The translations under genes were made by a program, and so were the position numbers. Shown piece after piece: positions 18,883 to 29,608 of a stretch of 64,000 nucleotides of DNA. Positions within the stretch are counted from its first letter, which is position 1, and each line of letters starts with the position of its first letter. Below the pieces are notes generated by a model. It saw only the letters and a list, made by a program, of their open reading frames with translations, ran no database searches and was not told where the DNA came from. The stretch lies in NCBI RefSeq assembly GCF_900106035.1, contig NZ_FNUC01000003.1, positions 1,667,501 through 1,731,500 on the forward strand, given 5' to 3'. The stretch is from Jiangella alba (lineage in GTDB: Bacteria > Actinomycetota > Actinomycetes > Jiangellales > Jiangellaceae).

Positions 18883-19691
18883 GGCGCGTCGTCGGCTCGC
18901 TGGTCGCGGCCGGCGCCGCGGGCGCCGTCGCCTGGCTGGCGGCCCGCAAGATCGGCGAGGCGAAGCCCGGCGGCGCCGAGCTGTGGGAGCGCAAGAACTT
19001 CCGCGGCTCGACGCTGACGCTGGCGGCCGGTCCGGCCGCTGCCGCCGGCGCCGCCGCGGGCGTCGCCGTCGCGCCGGGGCTGTCGGCGCGGGCCCGCACC
19101 GCCGGGGTGAGCGCCGCGGTCGCCGTCGGAGCCGTCGGGCTCTACGACGACCTCTTCGGCAGCACCGCCAGCAAGGGGCTGCGCGGCCACCTCAGCGCGC
19201 TGCAGTCCGGCGAGGTCACCAGCGGCGTCGTGAAGATCGGCGTCATCGGCGCGGCCGGGGTCATCGGCGGCGCGCTGGTCAGCGACAACGTCGTCGACGC
19301 CGCCATCGGTGGCGCCGCCATCGCCGGCCACGCGAACCTGCTGAACCTGCTCGACCTCCGGCCCGGCCGGGCCAACAAGACCGTGCTGCTGCACGCGCCG
19401 GCCGTCCTCGGCGGCCCCGCGGCGCCGGTCGGCGCGGCCGCCGTCGGCACCGCGCTGGCGCTGCTCCCCGACGACCTCGGCGAGCGCACGATGCTCGGCG
19501 ACGCCGGCGCCAACACGCTGGGCGCCCTGCTCGGGCTGGCGCTGGTCGCCCGCGAGGGACGAGGCGCGCGGCTGGTGCACCTCGCCGTCGTCACCGGTCT
19601 CACGCTGGCCAGCGAGAAGGTCAGCTTCACCAAGGTCATCGAGCGCACGCCCGTGCTGCGCGAGCTCGACGGCCTCGGCCGCCAGCGCTGA
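18879..19691 (+). CDS. MraY/WecA-like glycosyl-phosphate transferase family protein
   Basis: A 270-residue integral membrane protein. Motifs of the polyprenyl-phosphate glycosyl-1-phosphate transferase family are visible: the acidic YDDLFG near 89, HANLLNLLDLRPGRANK near 149, and LGDAGANTLGALLGLA near 205. It is shorter than MraY (about 360), so it may be a reduced member. Neighbouring divisome genes and a MurJ-like flippase suggest work on lipid-linked envelope precursors; the substrate is unknown. Confidence 0.75.
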   Translation: MRRVVGSLVAAGAAGAVAWLAARKIGEAKPGGAELWERKNFRGSTLTLAAGPAAAAGAAAGVAVAPGLSARARTAGVSAAVAVGAVGLYDDLFGSTASKGLRGHLSALQSGEVTSGVVKIGVIGAAGVIGGALVSDNVVDAAIGGAAIAGHANLLNLLDLRPGRANKTVLLHAPAVLGGPAAPVGAAAVGTALALLPDDLGERTMLGDAGANTLGALLGLALVAREGRGARLVHLAVVTGLTLASEKVSFTKVIERTPVLRELDGLGRQR

Positions 19692-19695
19692 CCCG

Positions 19696-21291
19696 GTGAG
19701 CGCGCGCCGGGTCGCCGCCGGGGCGGCCGCCGGGATCGCCGGGGGCGCGGCGCTGATCGCCGTGGTCAGCGTGCTGGCCCGGGTGGTCGGCTTCGGCCGC
19801 CAGCTGGTCTTCCAGTCGCAGGTCGGCGAGACGCTGCTCGGCAGCGTGTACGCGACCGCCAACGCCATCCCCAACGTCGTCTTCGAGATCGTCGCCGGCG
19901 GCGCCCTGGCCGGCGCCGTCGTCCCGCTGCTGGCCGCCGCGGCCGGGCGGGGCGACCACGAGCACGTCCGGCAGACGGTGTCGGCGCTGCTCGGCTGGAC
20001 GCTGGTGCTGCTGGTGCCGGTGGCGCTGCTCGGCGTGCTGATCGCGGGGCCGCTGATGGAGCTCATGCTGGGCGACGCCGGCGGCTCGGAGGGCGTCACC
20101 GTCGGGCGTTCCATGCTGCTGCTGTTCCTGCCGCAGATCCCGCTGTACGGCATCGCCGTCGTGACCGCCGGGACGCTGCAGGCGCACCGCCGCTTCCTGG
20201 CGGCGGCGCTGGCGCCGGTGGTGTCGAGCCTGGTGGTGGCCGGGGCGTACGTGGCGTTCGGCGCGGTCTTCACCGGCGACGCGAACGACCTCGGCACCGT
20301 CGACCGCGGCGACGAGCTGGTGCTGGCCGGCGGCACGACGCTCGGCGTGCTCGCCCTGGCGCTGGCGACGCTGCTGCCGATGCTGCTGCGGGTGACCGGG
20401 CTGCGGCCGACGCTGCGCTTCCCCGACGGCGTCAGGCGGCGGGCCGTCGTGCTGGCCGGCGCCGGGCTGGTGACGCTGGTCGCGCAGCAGCTGGCGTACC
20501 TGACGTCGTACCTGATGTCGAACGAGCACGGCGGCACCGGCGGCGCGGTGACCTACCTGAACAGCTGGATGGTGTTCCTGCTGCCGTACGCCGTGCTGGC
20601 GGTCCCGATCGCGACGGCGGCGTTCCCGCGGCTGTCCGAGCACGCCGAGACGTCGCGCTCGTCGTACGCGGAGGTCCTGGCCCGCTCGACCCGCGCGGTC
20701 GTGCTGGTGTCGCTGCTGGGCGCGGCGGTGCTGACGGCGGTGGCGTGGCCCGTGGCGCGGTTCTTCGCCGCCATCGGGGCCGGCGACGCGCCGCCGGAGC
20801 GCATGGCGTGGGCATTGGTGGCGTTCGCGCCGGGGCTCGTCGGCTACGGGCTGGTCGCGCACCTGGGCCGGGCCCTGTACGCGCGCGGACGGGGCAAGAC
20901 GGCGGCCGCGGCCACGGCGGCCGGCTGGCTGGTGGTCATCGGGCTGGCGGTCGCGCTGACGTCGTCCGTGGGGGAGGACGGGACCACGGCGGCGCTCGGC
21001 GTGGCGCACACGGCCGGGCTGAGCGTGGCCGGCGTGCTGCTGCTGGCCGGCGTCGTGCGCGACTCCGGCGGCGTGGCGCTGACGGGGGTGGCGCGGACGT
21101 TCGTGGTGGGCGCGGTGGCGGCGGGTGTGGGCGGGGCGGCCGGGTGGGCGGTCGCGTCGGCGTTCGGGCCGGGGTCCACGGCGTCGCTGGTGGTCGCCGG
21201 CGTGGCGGCCGCGGCGACGGTGACGGCGGTCGCGGGCGTCCTGGCCTGGCCGGTGCTGCGCACCGACCTCAAGGCGCTGCTGCGCCGCTGA
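19696..21291 (+). CDS. murJ: MurJ-like lipid II flippase family protein
   Basis: A 531-residue multi-pass protein of the MATE-like MviN/MurJ superfamily, with about 14 hydrophobic segments. Family features include the N-terminal VSVLARVVGFGRQLVFQSQV, VYATANAIPNVVFEIVAGGA and LPYAVLAVPIATAAFPRLSE. MurJ proteins move lipid II across the membrane. Actinomycetes usually have a main murJ near the origin, so this may be a paralogue for another lipid-linked sugar. The GTG is 4 nt after the previous stop. Confidence 0.8.
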   Translation: MSARRVAAGAAAGIAGGAALIAVVSVLARVVGFGRQLVFQSQVGETLLGSVYATANAIPNVVFEIVAGGALAGAVVPLLAAAAGRGDHEHVRQTVSALLGWTLVLLVPVALLGVLIAGPLMELMLGDAGGSEGVTVGRSMLLLFLPQIPLYGIAVVTAGTLQAHRRFLAAALAPVVSSLVVAGAYVAFGAVFTGDANDLGTVDRGDELVLAGGTTLGVLALALATLLPMLLRVTGLRPTLRFPDGVRRRAVVLAGAGLVTLVAQQLAYLTSYLMSNEHGGTGGAVTYLNSWMVFLLPYAVLAVPIATAAFPRLSEHAETSRSSYAEVLARSTRAVVLVSLLGAAVLTAVAWPVARFFAAIGAGDAPPERMAWALVAFAPGLVGYGLVAHLGRALYARGRGKTAAAATAAGWLVVIGLAVALTSSVGEDGTTAALGVAHTAGLSVAGVLLLAGVVRDSGGVALTGVARTFVVGAVAAGVGGAAGWAVASAFGPGSTASLVVAGVAAAATVTAVAGVLAWPVLRTDLKALLRR

Positions 21292-21315
21292 CGAGACTCG
21301 AGAAGGGACGGACGA

Positions 21316-22407
21316 ATGAGGCTGACGATCGTCGTCGGCATGACGGCGGGGGGCGTCGGCATGCACGTGCGGTCGCTGGTGCAGCGGCTGGGCGGGCTCG
21401 GCATCGAGGTCGGCGTGGCCGGCCCGCCGGAGACCGAGGAACGGTTCGACTTCACCGGCGCCGGGGCCCGGTTCGCGCCGGTCCGCATCGGCAGCGCGCC
21501 GAACCCGCCGGCCGACCTCGCGGCGGTCCGGTCGCTGCGGCGGGCGTTCCGCGGCACCGACGTCGTGCACGCGCACGGGTTCCGGGCCGCCGCACTGTCC
21601 GGGCTGGCGCTCGGCCGCCGGCGTACGGGACGGGTCCCGCTGCTGGCCACCTGGCACAACGCCGTCATCGCGACCGGCCCGAAGCGGGTGCTGATCGCCG
21701 GGCTGGAACGGCTGGCGGCGCGCCGGGCCGACGTCACGCTCGGCGTCTCGTCAGACCTCGTCGCCCGGGCCCGCGAGCTCGGCGCGCCGGACGTCCGGCT
21801 GGCCCCGGTCGCGGCGCCGCGCGTGCAGCCCGCGAAGCGCGACGCCGACGCCGTCCGGGCCGAGCTGGGCGCCGGGGACCGCCCGCTGCTGCTGGCGGTG
21901 AACCGGCTGGCCGAGCAGAAGGGCCTGGACGTCCTGCTGGCGGCCGCCGCCCGCTGGGCCGGGCGCACCCCGTCGCCGCTGGTCGTCGTGGCCGGGGACG
22001 GCCCCCTGGAGGCCGAGCTGGCCGCGGCCGTGGCCCGCGACGACCTGCCGGTGCGGCTGCTCGGCCGGCGCTCCGACATCCCCGACCTGCTGGGCGCCGC
22101 CGACGTCTACGTGCTGACGTCGGTCTGGGAAGGCCGCCCCCTGGTGATCCAGGAGGCCATGCAGGTGGGCCTGCCCGTGGTGACGACGGCGGCCGGCGGC
22201 GTGCCCGAGCTGGTCGGCGACGGCGCCACGATCGTGCCGGTGGGCGACGTCGCGGCCGTCGCCGACGCCGTCAGCGCCCTGCTCGACGACCCGAGTGCCC
22301 GGGCCGAGCTGGGGGAGCGGGGCCGCAAGCAGGCCGGGACCTGGCCCGACGAGGACGACAACGCCCGGCTGGTCGCCGACCTCTGCCGGGACCTCGCCGG
22401 GCGTTGA
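21316..22407 (+). CDS. GT4-family glycosyltransferase
   Basis: A 363-residue GT-B enzyme. The N-terminal MRLTIVVGMTAGGVGMHVRS has the Gly-rich acceptor-domain start, and HAHGFRAAALSG lies near 94. The nucleotide-sugar domain has LAVNRLAEQKGLDVLLAAAA, VVVAGDGPLEAEL, and the E-x7-E-type VWEGRPLVIQEAMQVGLPVV. It has a good gagaaggga ribosome-binding site. Last gene of the envelope block, followed by a terminator; donor and acceptor are unknown. Confidence 0.87.
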   Translation: MRLTIVVGMTAGGVGMHVRSLVQRLGGLGIEVGVAGPPETEERFDFTGAGARFAPVRIGSAPNPPADLAAVRSLRRAFRGTDVVHAHGFRAAALSGLALGRRRTGRVPLLATWHNAVIATGPKRVLIAGLERLAARRADVTLGVSSDLVARARELGAPDVRLAPVAAPRVQPAKRDADAVRAELGAGDRPLLLAVNRLAEQKGLDVLLAAAARWAGRTPSPLVVVAGDGPLEAELAAAVARDDLPVRLLGRRSDIPDLLGAADVYVLTSVWEGRPLVIQEAMQVGLPVVTTAAGGVPELVGDGATIVPVGDVAAVADAVSALLDDPSARAELGERGRKQAGTWPDEDDNARLVADLCRDLAGR

Positions 22408-22419
22408 CGCAGGTTTGGT

Positions 22420-22453
22420 CCGCCCCCGCCAGCCGCGAGTCCGGCGGGGGCGG
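22420..22453 (+). terminator. Terminator hairpin after the glycosyltransferase
   Basis: ccgcccccgcc (22420-22430) and ggcgggggcgg (22443-22453) form an 11-bp perfect stem with a 12-nt loop, 12 nt after the stop codon. It separates the steA-glycosyltransferase operon from pyrG. Confidence 0.8.
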
Positions 22454-22597
22454 TGGCCACCACGGGGGAAAGTGGCCGAAGCCAAACGTACCGGATCAAG
22501 ATCGGCAAGCCACCCCGATCGGGGAAAGATCTCATCAAGTTCTACGACGGCGAACACGCGGTGCGGCGAGTCGGCTCGCGCGGTGCTCCGGGACTGT

Positions 22598-22603
22598 TAG
22601 GCT
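22598..22603 (+). promoter_or_regulatory. Predicted -10 box upstream of pyrG leader ORF
   Basis: TAGGCT is followed by 8 nt and then GTG 22612, the same geometry as at recN. The mRNA would begin at the leader ORF start codon, about 66 nt before pyrG. Confidence 0.5.
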
Positions 22604-22611
22604 GGAGGTCC

Positions 22612-22650
22612 GTGGAGCAAAGGTTCAGCGTTTCGTCGCCGAACCGCTAG
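22612..22650 (+). CDS. Predicted 12-residue leader peptide upstream of pyrG
   Basis: GTG to TAG encodes VEQRFSVSSPNR and sits exactly where a leaderless transcript from TAGGCT (22598) would begin. It ends 27 nt before the pyrG TTG. Translation of such a mini-ORF could affect pyrG expression, but nothing in the sequence proves it is translated, and no attenuator hairpin was identified. Too short for similarity evidence. Confidence 0.4.
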   Translation: MEQRFSVSSPNR

Positions 22651-22662
22651 TTGACGGATTGA

Positions 22663-24351
<1,689 letters not shown>

Positions 24352-24425
24352 CCGAGTGAGTCCCTCGTCCAGCCGGTCGTGGTGTGAGGTCGGCGGGCGA
24401 GGTTCGCGGCGCGAGGGTGTCGGTG

Positions 24426-24462
24426 CCCGCCCGTAGGGTGGGCCCCACCCGGGCCGGGCGGG
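24426..24462. terminator. Bidirectional terminator between pyrG and tetR
   Basis: cccgccc (24426-24432) pairs with gggcggg (24456-24462) around an inner hairpin, gggtgggccccaccc. It lies between the convergent pyrG and TetR genes and would serve both. Confidence 0.65.
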
Positions 24463-24490
24463 TCATGCCTACCGCCCGGCGCCGCGCCCG

Positions 24491-25033
24491 TCAAGGCGAC
24501 GTGCCCGCCTTTGCGTCGCGCGTCAGCCGGTGCCGGAGTTCGTCCAGCAGGGCGGGGTCCGGCATCGGCAGCCCGGCCAGCGCGCTCAGGTACAGGCCGT
24601 CTCCGACCAGCCGCACGATCTCGGCCGTCACGGGGTCGTCGATGTGCTCGCGCAGGATCTCCGCCCACCGGACGAAGCAGTACATCACCAGCCGCCGGGC
24701 CTCCTCGCTGGCGACGTCGTTGGTGCGCAACGCCGCCAGCAGGGACCAGTAGACGGCGCCGTCCTCCGACGACGGCACCGACGTGCGCAGGAAGAACCCG
24801 ACGACGTCGTCGGTGCGTTCGGCCTGCTCGAACTCCGCCTCGACCGCCTCGGCCAGCCGCCGGGCCAGCCCGGTGATCAGCGCTTCCTTGCTGGGGAAGT
24901 GGTAGAGCAGGCCGCCCTTCGAGACTCCGGCCTTCTCGGCGACGGACTCCAGCGTCACCGCGTGCAGGCCGGTGTCGACGAGGATGCGCTCGAGCGCGTC
25001 GAGGATGCGATCGCGAGAAGAAGGGCGCGGCAT
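24491..25033 (-). CDS. TetR/AcrR family transcriptional regulator
   Basis: A 180-residue repressor. The N-terminal helix-turn-helix is clear: RDRILDALERILVDTGLHAV, then TLESVAEKAGVSKGGLLYHF and PSKEALITGLA (residues 7-60). The remaining helical domain would bind a ligand. It is divergent from an MFS exporter, with a 14-bp palindrome between them, the standard layout for a drug-responsive repressor controlling its own gene and the pump. Confidence 0.92.
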   Translation of the reverse strand: MPRPSSRDRILDALERILVDTGLHAVTLESVAEKAGVSKGGLLYHFPSKEALITGLARRLAEAVEAEFEQAERTDDVVGFFLRTSVPSSEDGAVYWSLLAALRTNDVASEEARRLVMYCFVRWAEILREHIDDPVTAEIVRLVGDGLYLSALAGLPMPDPALLDELRHRLTRDAKAGTSP

Positions 25034-25067
25034 AGGGGATGAACCTCGATTCTGACGGTGTTACTGT

Positions 25068-25081
25068 ACCGTCCGGACGGT
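25068..25081. promoter_or_regulatory. Palindromic TetR operator
   Basis: accgtccggacggt is a perfect 14-bp palindrome in the 73-bp tetR-MFS intergenic region. It overlaps the likely -35/-10 area of the MFS promoter (tagctt at 25083-25088), so repressor binding would block that promoter. Confidence 0.75.
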
Positions 25082-25106
25082 TTAGCTTACCTCGGAGGGT
25101 GTTGCG

Positions 25107-26639
25107 ATGACGATGATGGAGCAGCGAGTGCTGGCGGGGCCGCGCGAATGGGGCGCCCTCGTCGTACTGCTGCTGCCGGTCCTGCTCATCTCGGTCGACA
25201 TGACGGTGCTCAGCTTCGCGGTCCCGCACCTCAGCGAGGATCTCGCGCCGACGGGCACCCAGCTGCTGTGGATCGTCGACGTGTACGGCTTCATGATCGC
25301 GGGGCTGCTGGTGACGGCCGGCACGCTCGGCGACAGGATCGGACGGCGCAAGCTGCTGCTGGCCGGTGCGACGGCGTTCGGCGTGGCATCGGTGCTGGCG
25401 GCGTACTCGACGTCGCCGGAGATGCTGATCGTGGCGCGCGCCCTGCTCGGCGTCGCCGGGGCGACGCTGATGCCGTCGACACTGTCGCTCATCCGCAACA
25501 TCTTCCACGACGCGCGGCAGCGGACGCTCGCGATCGCCATCTGGGCCACGATGTTCTCCGCCGGCGCCGCGCTCGGCCCGATCGTCGGCGGCTGGCTGTT
25601 GGAGCACTTCTGGTGGGGCTCGGTGTTCCTGGTCGCGCTGCCGGTGCTGGCGCTGCTGCTGATCTTCGCGCCGTTCCTCGTGCCCGAGTCGCGCAACCCC
25701 GCGCCGGGCCGGTACGACCTCCCCAGCGCCGGGCTGTCGCTGGTCGCGATGCTGCTGGCGGTGTACGGGATCAAGGGGCTGGCCAAGCACGGGCTGGCGT
25801 TCGGGTACGGCGCCGCCCTGGTGGCGGGCGTGCTGGTCGGTGTCGCGTTCGTCCGGCGGCAGCGGCAGCTGGAGACGCCGCTGCTCGACCTCGGGCTGTT
25901 CTCGCGGCCCGCGTTCCGGGCGTCCGTCATGACGAACCTGCTGACGACGTTCGCGATGATCGGCGCGCTGTTCTTCATGACGCAGTACCTGCAGATCGTG
26001 CTGGGGCTGGAGCCGCTGCGGTCCGGGCTGGTGCTGGTGCCGGGGCTGGCGCTGGCGATCGTGACCGGGCTGTTCGCCGTGCCGCTGATGCGCCGGCTGC
26101 CGATGCCGTACCTGCTGTTCGGCGCGTTGATGGTCGTGGCGACCGGGTTCGCCCTGATGGTGCTGGCCGGCCGCGGCTTCGGCGCCGGGCTGGTGATGGT
26201 GGCGTTCGTGCTGGTCGGCGCCGGTGTCGGGCTGGTGCAGACGATCACCAACAACGTCATCATGGCCTCCGTCGACCCGGACCGCGCCGGTGCCGCCGCG
26301 GCCGTGTCGGAGACGGCGTACGAGGTCGGCGGCGGCATGGGCACCGCGGTGCTCGGCAGCCTGCTCACCGCGGTGTACGGATCGTCGCTGGGCGCGGTGA
26401 GCGGCGTCGACGGCGCCGCGCTGGCGCAGGCGCGCGAGACGCTGGGCGGTGCGGTCGACCTCGCCGGCACGCTGCCGGCGCCGGCTGCGTCCGCCCTGGT
26501 CACGGCCGCCGAGGACGCCTTCACCCGGGCCGTCGAGGTGACCAGCGTGGTCGGCGCGCTGATGGTGGTCGCGGCCGCCGTCCAGGCGCTGGTCGTGCTG
26601 CGGCACCACCGGACGCCGGTGAGCGTCGGGTCGCACTAG
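25107..26639 (+). CDS. MFS transporter, DHA2 (EmrB/QacA) family
   Basis: A 510-residue exporter with about 14 predicted transmembrane segments. MFS motif A appears as GDRIGRRKLLLAG near 74, motif C-like GAALGPIVGGWLL near 155, and a DHA2-type first helix has ISVDMTVLSFAVPHLSEDL. Such proteins expel cationic drugs and dyes using the proton gradient. A strong ggaggg site precedes the ATG. Its stop codon lies at the edge of the 162-bp palindrome. Confidence 0.93.
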   Translation: MTMMEQRVLAGPREWGALVVLLLPVLLISVDMTVLSFAVPHLSEDLAPTGTQLLWIVDVYGFMIAGLLVTAGTLGDRIGRRKLLLAGATAFGVASVLAAYSTSPEMLIVARALLGVAGATLMPSTLSLIRNIFHDARQRTLAIAIWATMFSAGAALGPIVGGWLLEHFWWGSVFLVALPVLALLLIFAPFLVPESRNPAPGRYDLPSAGLSLVAMLLAVYGIKGLAKHGLAFGYGAALVAGVLVGVAFVRRQRQLETPLLDLGLFSRPAFRASVMTNLLTTFAMIGALFFMTQYLQIVLGLEPLRSGLVLVPGLALAIVTGLFAVPLMRRLPMPYLLFGALMVVATGFALMVLAGRGFGAGLVMVAFVLVGAGVGLVQTITNNVIMASVDPDRAGAAAAVSETAYEVGGGMGTAVLGSLLTAVYGSSLGAVSGVDGAALAQARETLGGAVDLAGTLPAPAASALVTAAEDAFTRAVEVTSVVGALMVVAAAVQALVVLRHHRTPVSVGSH

Positions 26640-26799
26640 GGTGTGACTCCCGGGTCCATGGCCTACTGCGCGACGCCCAAGCGGCGCCTCGCTGCGTTCT
26701 CGTCAGTCGCCATAGGCACCGCTATGTCTCCTTCCTCGGCCTTGCGAGGCATCCACCTGGACGCCGCTCGCTACGGCCGAGACCCGGGAGCCACACCCT
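26638..26799. repeat. 162-bp imperfect palindrome (fold-back element)
   Basis: The outer arms are nearly perfect: 26638-26656 (agggtgtg-a-ctcccgggtc) against 26781-26799 (gacccgggag-c-cacaccct). Inner matches sit symmetrically: gcctcgc at 26686 with gcgaggc at 26744, and catag at 26711 with ctatg at 26722. The centre is at 26718.5. It fills the whole MFS-rpe gap and includes part of the MFS stop codon. It resembles a repetitive extragenic palindrome or MITE; other copies in the genome cannot be checked here. Confidence 0.8.
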
Positions 26800-26800
26800 G

Positions 26801-26806
26801 TAATCT
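26801..26806 (+). promoter_or_regulatory. Predicted -10 box of rpe (leaderless)
   Basis: TAATCT lies 2 nt after the palindrome and 8 nt before GTG 26815. Any -35 region would fall inside the palindrome's right arm. Confidence 0.55.
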
Positions 26807-26814
26807 GAGCGCTC

Positions 26815-27477
26815 GTGGGGATTCAGATCGCGCCGAGCATCCTGTCGTCCGACTTCGCCAACCTCGAGTCCGAGATCGCCCGCCTGGGCGACGCCGAGCT
26901 CGTTCACGTCGACGTCATGGACAATCACTTCGTCCCCAACCTCACGCTCGGCCTGCCGATCGTCGAGGCGATCCTGGCCCGCACCGACCGGCCCGTCGAC
27001 TGCCACCTGATGATCGACGAGCCGGATCGGTGGGCGCCGGCCTACGCCGAGGCCGGCGCGCACAACGTCACGTTCCACGCCGAGGCGGCCGCCGCGCCGG
27101 TCCGGCTGGCCCGTGAGCTGCGCCGGCACGGGGCGCGGGCCGGCGTCGGCCTGCGCCCGGCCACCCCGGTCGAGCCGTGGGCCGACCTCCTGCCCGAGAT
27201 CGACATGCTGCTGGTCATGACGGTCGAGCCCGGGTTCGGCGGCCAGCCGTTCCTGGACGTGTGCCTGCCGAAGATCCGGCGGGCGCGCGAGCTGGTGTCG
27301 CGGTCCGGGCTGGACGTCTGGATCCAGGTCGACGGCGGGGTGTCGGCCGAGACGATCGAGCGCTGCGCCGACGCCGGGGCGGACGTGTTCGTCGCCGGGT
27401 CGGCCGTGTACGGCGCCGAAGACGCCGCGGCCGCCGTCACCGAGCTGCGCGAGCTGGCGGCGAAGGCCGCCCACTAG
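26815..27477 (+). CDS. rpe: Ribulose-phosphate 3-epimerase
   Basis: A 220-residue TIM-barrel enzyme interconverting ribulose 5-phosphate and xylulose 5-phosphate. Family motifs: [13 protein letters not shown] at 5-17, the metal-binding [14 protein letters not shown] from 31, DCHLMI near 62, [10 protein letters not shown] near 138, and [10 protein letters not shown] near 176. The GTG start agrees with the family N-terminus. The stop codon shares 4 bp (CTAG) with that of the convergent histidine kinase. Confidence 0.95.
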   Translation: MGIQIAPSILSSDFANLESEIARLGDAELVHVDVMDNHFVPNLTLGLPIVEAILARTDRPVDCHLMIDEPDRWAPAYAEAGAHNVTFHAEAAAAPVRLARELRRHGARAGVGLRPATPVEPWADLLPEIDMLLVMTVEPGFGGQPFLDVCLPKIRRARELVSRSGLDVWIQVDGGVSAETIERCADAGADVFVAGSAVYGAEDAAAAVTELRELAAKAAH

Positions 27478-28919
27478 TCCTCGGCCGCGGGCAGCGTCAG
27501 GCGGAAGCGGGCGCCGGCACCGAGCCGCGTCCGCACCTCGACGTCGCCGCCGTGTGCGCGGGCCAGCGACCGGGCGATCGACAGCCCGAGCCCCGCGCTG
27601 GCGCCGCCGGACCGGTCGCGGGAGCGGTTGGCCCGGTAGAACCGGTCGAAGACGCGGTCCGCCTGCTCGGCGGTGAGACCCGGGCCCTCGTCGACGACGT
27701 CCAGCACTGCGCGGCCGTCGACGGTGCCGACGCCGATGCGGACGGCGCTGCCCGGCGGCGTGTGCGCGACGGCGTTGCCGACGAGGTTCGCGACGACCTG
27801 CCGCAGCCGATCCTCGTCGGCGTCGACCGGCGCCGGGCCGGGCACGCCGTCTCCGTCCGGGCCGGTCAGCTCGACCGTTCTGGACGGGTCGAGCGCGCGC
27901 AGGTCGTGACGGGCGTCGCCGGCCAGCGTGCGCAGGTCCATCGGCGCGCGGTCCAGCTGGCCCTCGGGCGCCTCGTCCAGCCGGGCCAGCAACAGCAGGT
28001 CCTCCGTCAGGGCCGCCAGCCGGGTGGCCTCGCGATCGATCCGCAGCATCGCCGCGTCGACGTCGGCCCGCTCGGGCAGCGCGCCCATGCGGTACAGCTC
28101 GGCCGAGCCCTTGATGCCGACCAGCGGCGTGCGCAGCTCGTGGCTCACGTCCGACAGGAACGTGCGCATGCGCGCCTCGCCCTCGGCGCGGTCGGCGAAG
28201 GCGCGTTCCAGCTGGCCGAGCATGGTGTTGAGGGACGCCGCGAGGTGCCCGACCTCGGTGGTCGGCGCGGCCAGGCCGGGGACGCGCTGGGTCAGGTCGC
28301 CGCCGGCGATCGCGGCCGCCGTGTGCTCGATGCGGCGCAGCGGGCGCAGCCCCCGGCCCAGCGCGAGCCAGCCGATCGCCGTCAGCAGCACCAGCAGGAC
28401 GCCGCCGCTGACGACGCTCGTCACACGGAGCTGGTCGATGGTCGCGTCCGCCGTGTCCAGCGGAGCCGCCGCGACGACCGTCCCGTCCCACCCGGCCGCG
28501 GTCACGCCGACCGCCCGCCAGCGCCCGTCGCCGTCGGCCGCCGGGAGGCTGACCGGGGTGCCGTCGGACAGCCCGGTCAGCTCGTCGGTGGCCGGCAGCT
28601 CGCCGCTGTCGAGGCCGGACGTGCGCAGCCCGCCCGCGACCGTCCCGTCCGCGTCGAGGTACACCAGGTACGGCGCGCCGATCAGGTCGAGCGCGGCGTC
28701 CAGCAGTTCCGGCCGCGCCTCGGTGTCGACCGGCTGCGGCGGGCCGCCGGCTGAGACGCTGGTCAGGATCGCGGTGAGCGACTCGAGCTGGTCGTCGATG
28801 CGGTCCAGCTGGTAGCGCTCCAGGTTGTTCGCGACAACCGCGCTGATCAGCGTCAGGCCGGCCAGCAGCAGCCCCGAGGTCAGCAGGAGCAGCCGCGACC
28901 GCAGTGACAGCCGCCTCAC
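27474..28919 (-). CDS. Sensor histidine kinase (HAMP/HisKA/HATPase)
   Basis: A 481-residue kinase. TM1 is at about 9-30 and TM2 at about 165-187, enclosing a sensor domain of about 135 residues. HAMP follows to about 240. The phosphoacceptor is His260 in [16 protein letters not shown]; the ATPase has [21 protein letters not shown] and [15 protein letters not shown] 28919 overlaps the response-regulator stop by 4 nt, and an upstream open extension is rejected. The adjacent ABC genes suggest the pair controls or is served by that transporter. The stimulus is unknown. Confidence 0.93.
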   Translation of the reverse strand: MRRLSLRSRLLLLTSGLLLAGLTLISAVVANNLERYQLDRIDDQLESLTAILTSVSAGGPPQPVDTEARPELLDAALDLIGAPYLVYLDADGTVAGGLRTSGLDSGELPATDELTGLSDGTPVSLPAADGDGRWRAVGVTAAGWDGTVVAAAPLDTADATIDQLRVTSVVSGGVLLVLLTAIGWLALGRGLRPLRRIEHTAAAIAGGDLTQRVPGLAAPTTEVGHLAASLNTMLGQLERAFADRAEGEARMRTFLSDVSHELRTPLVGIKGSAELYRMGALPERADVDAAMLRIDREATRLAALTEDLLLLARLDEAPEGQLDRAPMDLRTLAGDARHDLRALDPSRTVELTGPDGDGVPGPAPVDADEDRLRQVVANLVGNAVAHTPPGSAVRIGVGTVDGRAVLDVVDEGPGLTAEQADRVFDRFYRANRSRDRSGGASAGLGLSIARSLARAHGGDVEVRTRLGAGARFRLTLPAAED

Positions 28920-29608
28920 CGCGGCTCCCGCAGCACGTAGCCGACCCCGTGCACCGTCCGGATCAGCTTCGGTTCCCCGACGTCGACCTTGCGGCGCAGG
29001 TACGAGATGTAGGTGTCGACGATGCTGGCGTCGCCGCCGAAGTCGTAGCGCCACACGCGGTCGAGGATCTGCGCCTTCGACACCACCTGCCCGGCGTTCT
29101 CCATCAAATACCTGAGCAGCCGGAACTCGGTGGGGGACAGGCGGACGGCGGCGCCGTTGCGGGTCACCTGGTGGCCCGCCGGATCGAGCGTCAGCGGCCC
29201 CGCTCTGAGGAGGTCGGCGGGGTTGCCGGACGTGCGGCGCAGGATCGCGCGGATGCGGGCGATCAGCTCCTCCAGGTCGAACGGCTTCGTCACGTAGTCG
29301 TCGGCGCCCAGCGACAGGCCGGTGACCTTGTCGGCCTGGCGGTCGCGGGCGGTCAGGAAAAGGACGGGCACGGGCCCCCTGCTCCTGGTCGCGAGCTCGC
29401 GGAGCCGGCGGACCACCTCGAAGCCGTCCATGTCAGGCAGCATCACGTCCAGCAGCACCAGGTCGGGCGGCTCCGCCTCCGCCGCCGCGACGGCCTCGCT
29501 GCCGGTGGCCGCCGAGGACACCCCGAACCCGGCGAACCGCAGCGCCGCCGACAGCAGTTCCCTGACCGTCGCCTCGTCGTCGACCACGAGCAGCCGCTGC
29601 GACGTCAT
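28916..29608 (-). CDS. OmpR-family response regulator
   Basis: A 230-residue regulator. Receiver domain 4-115 has the acidic pair in VVDDE, phosphoacceptor Asp54 in VLLDVMLPDMDG, and lysine in YVTKPF. The winged-helix domain has LSPTEFRLLRYLMENAGQVV and VDTYISYLRRKVD. ATG 29608 is preferred over the GTG at 29629 because it overlaps the upstream stop as ATGA, the coupling used throughout this operon. Confidence 0.95.
   Translation of the reverse strand: MTSQRLLVVDDEATVRELLSAALRFAGFGVSSAATGSEAVAAAEAEPPDLVLLDVMLPDMDGFEVVRRLRELATRSRGPVPVLFLTARDRQADKVTGLSLGADDYVTKPFDLEELIARIRAILRRTSGNPADLLRAGPLTLDPAGHQVTRNGAAVRLSPTEFRLLRYLMENAGQVVSKAQILDRVWRYDFGGDASIVDTYISYLRRKVDVGEPKLIRTVHGVGYVLREPR

Noticed and set aside
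22453..22611. Longer ORF upstream of the pyrG leader ORF (from 22453)
   Set aside because: It starts inside the terminator hairpin, has no ribosome-binding site, and only its last 12 codons lie after the predicted transcription start.
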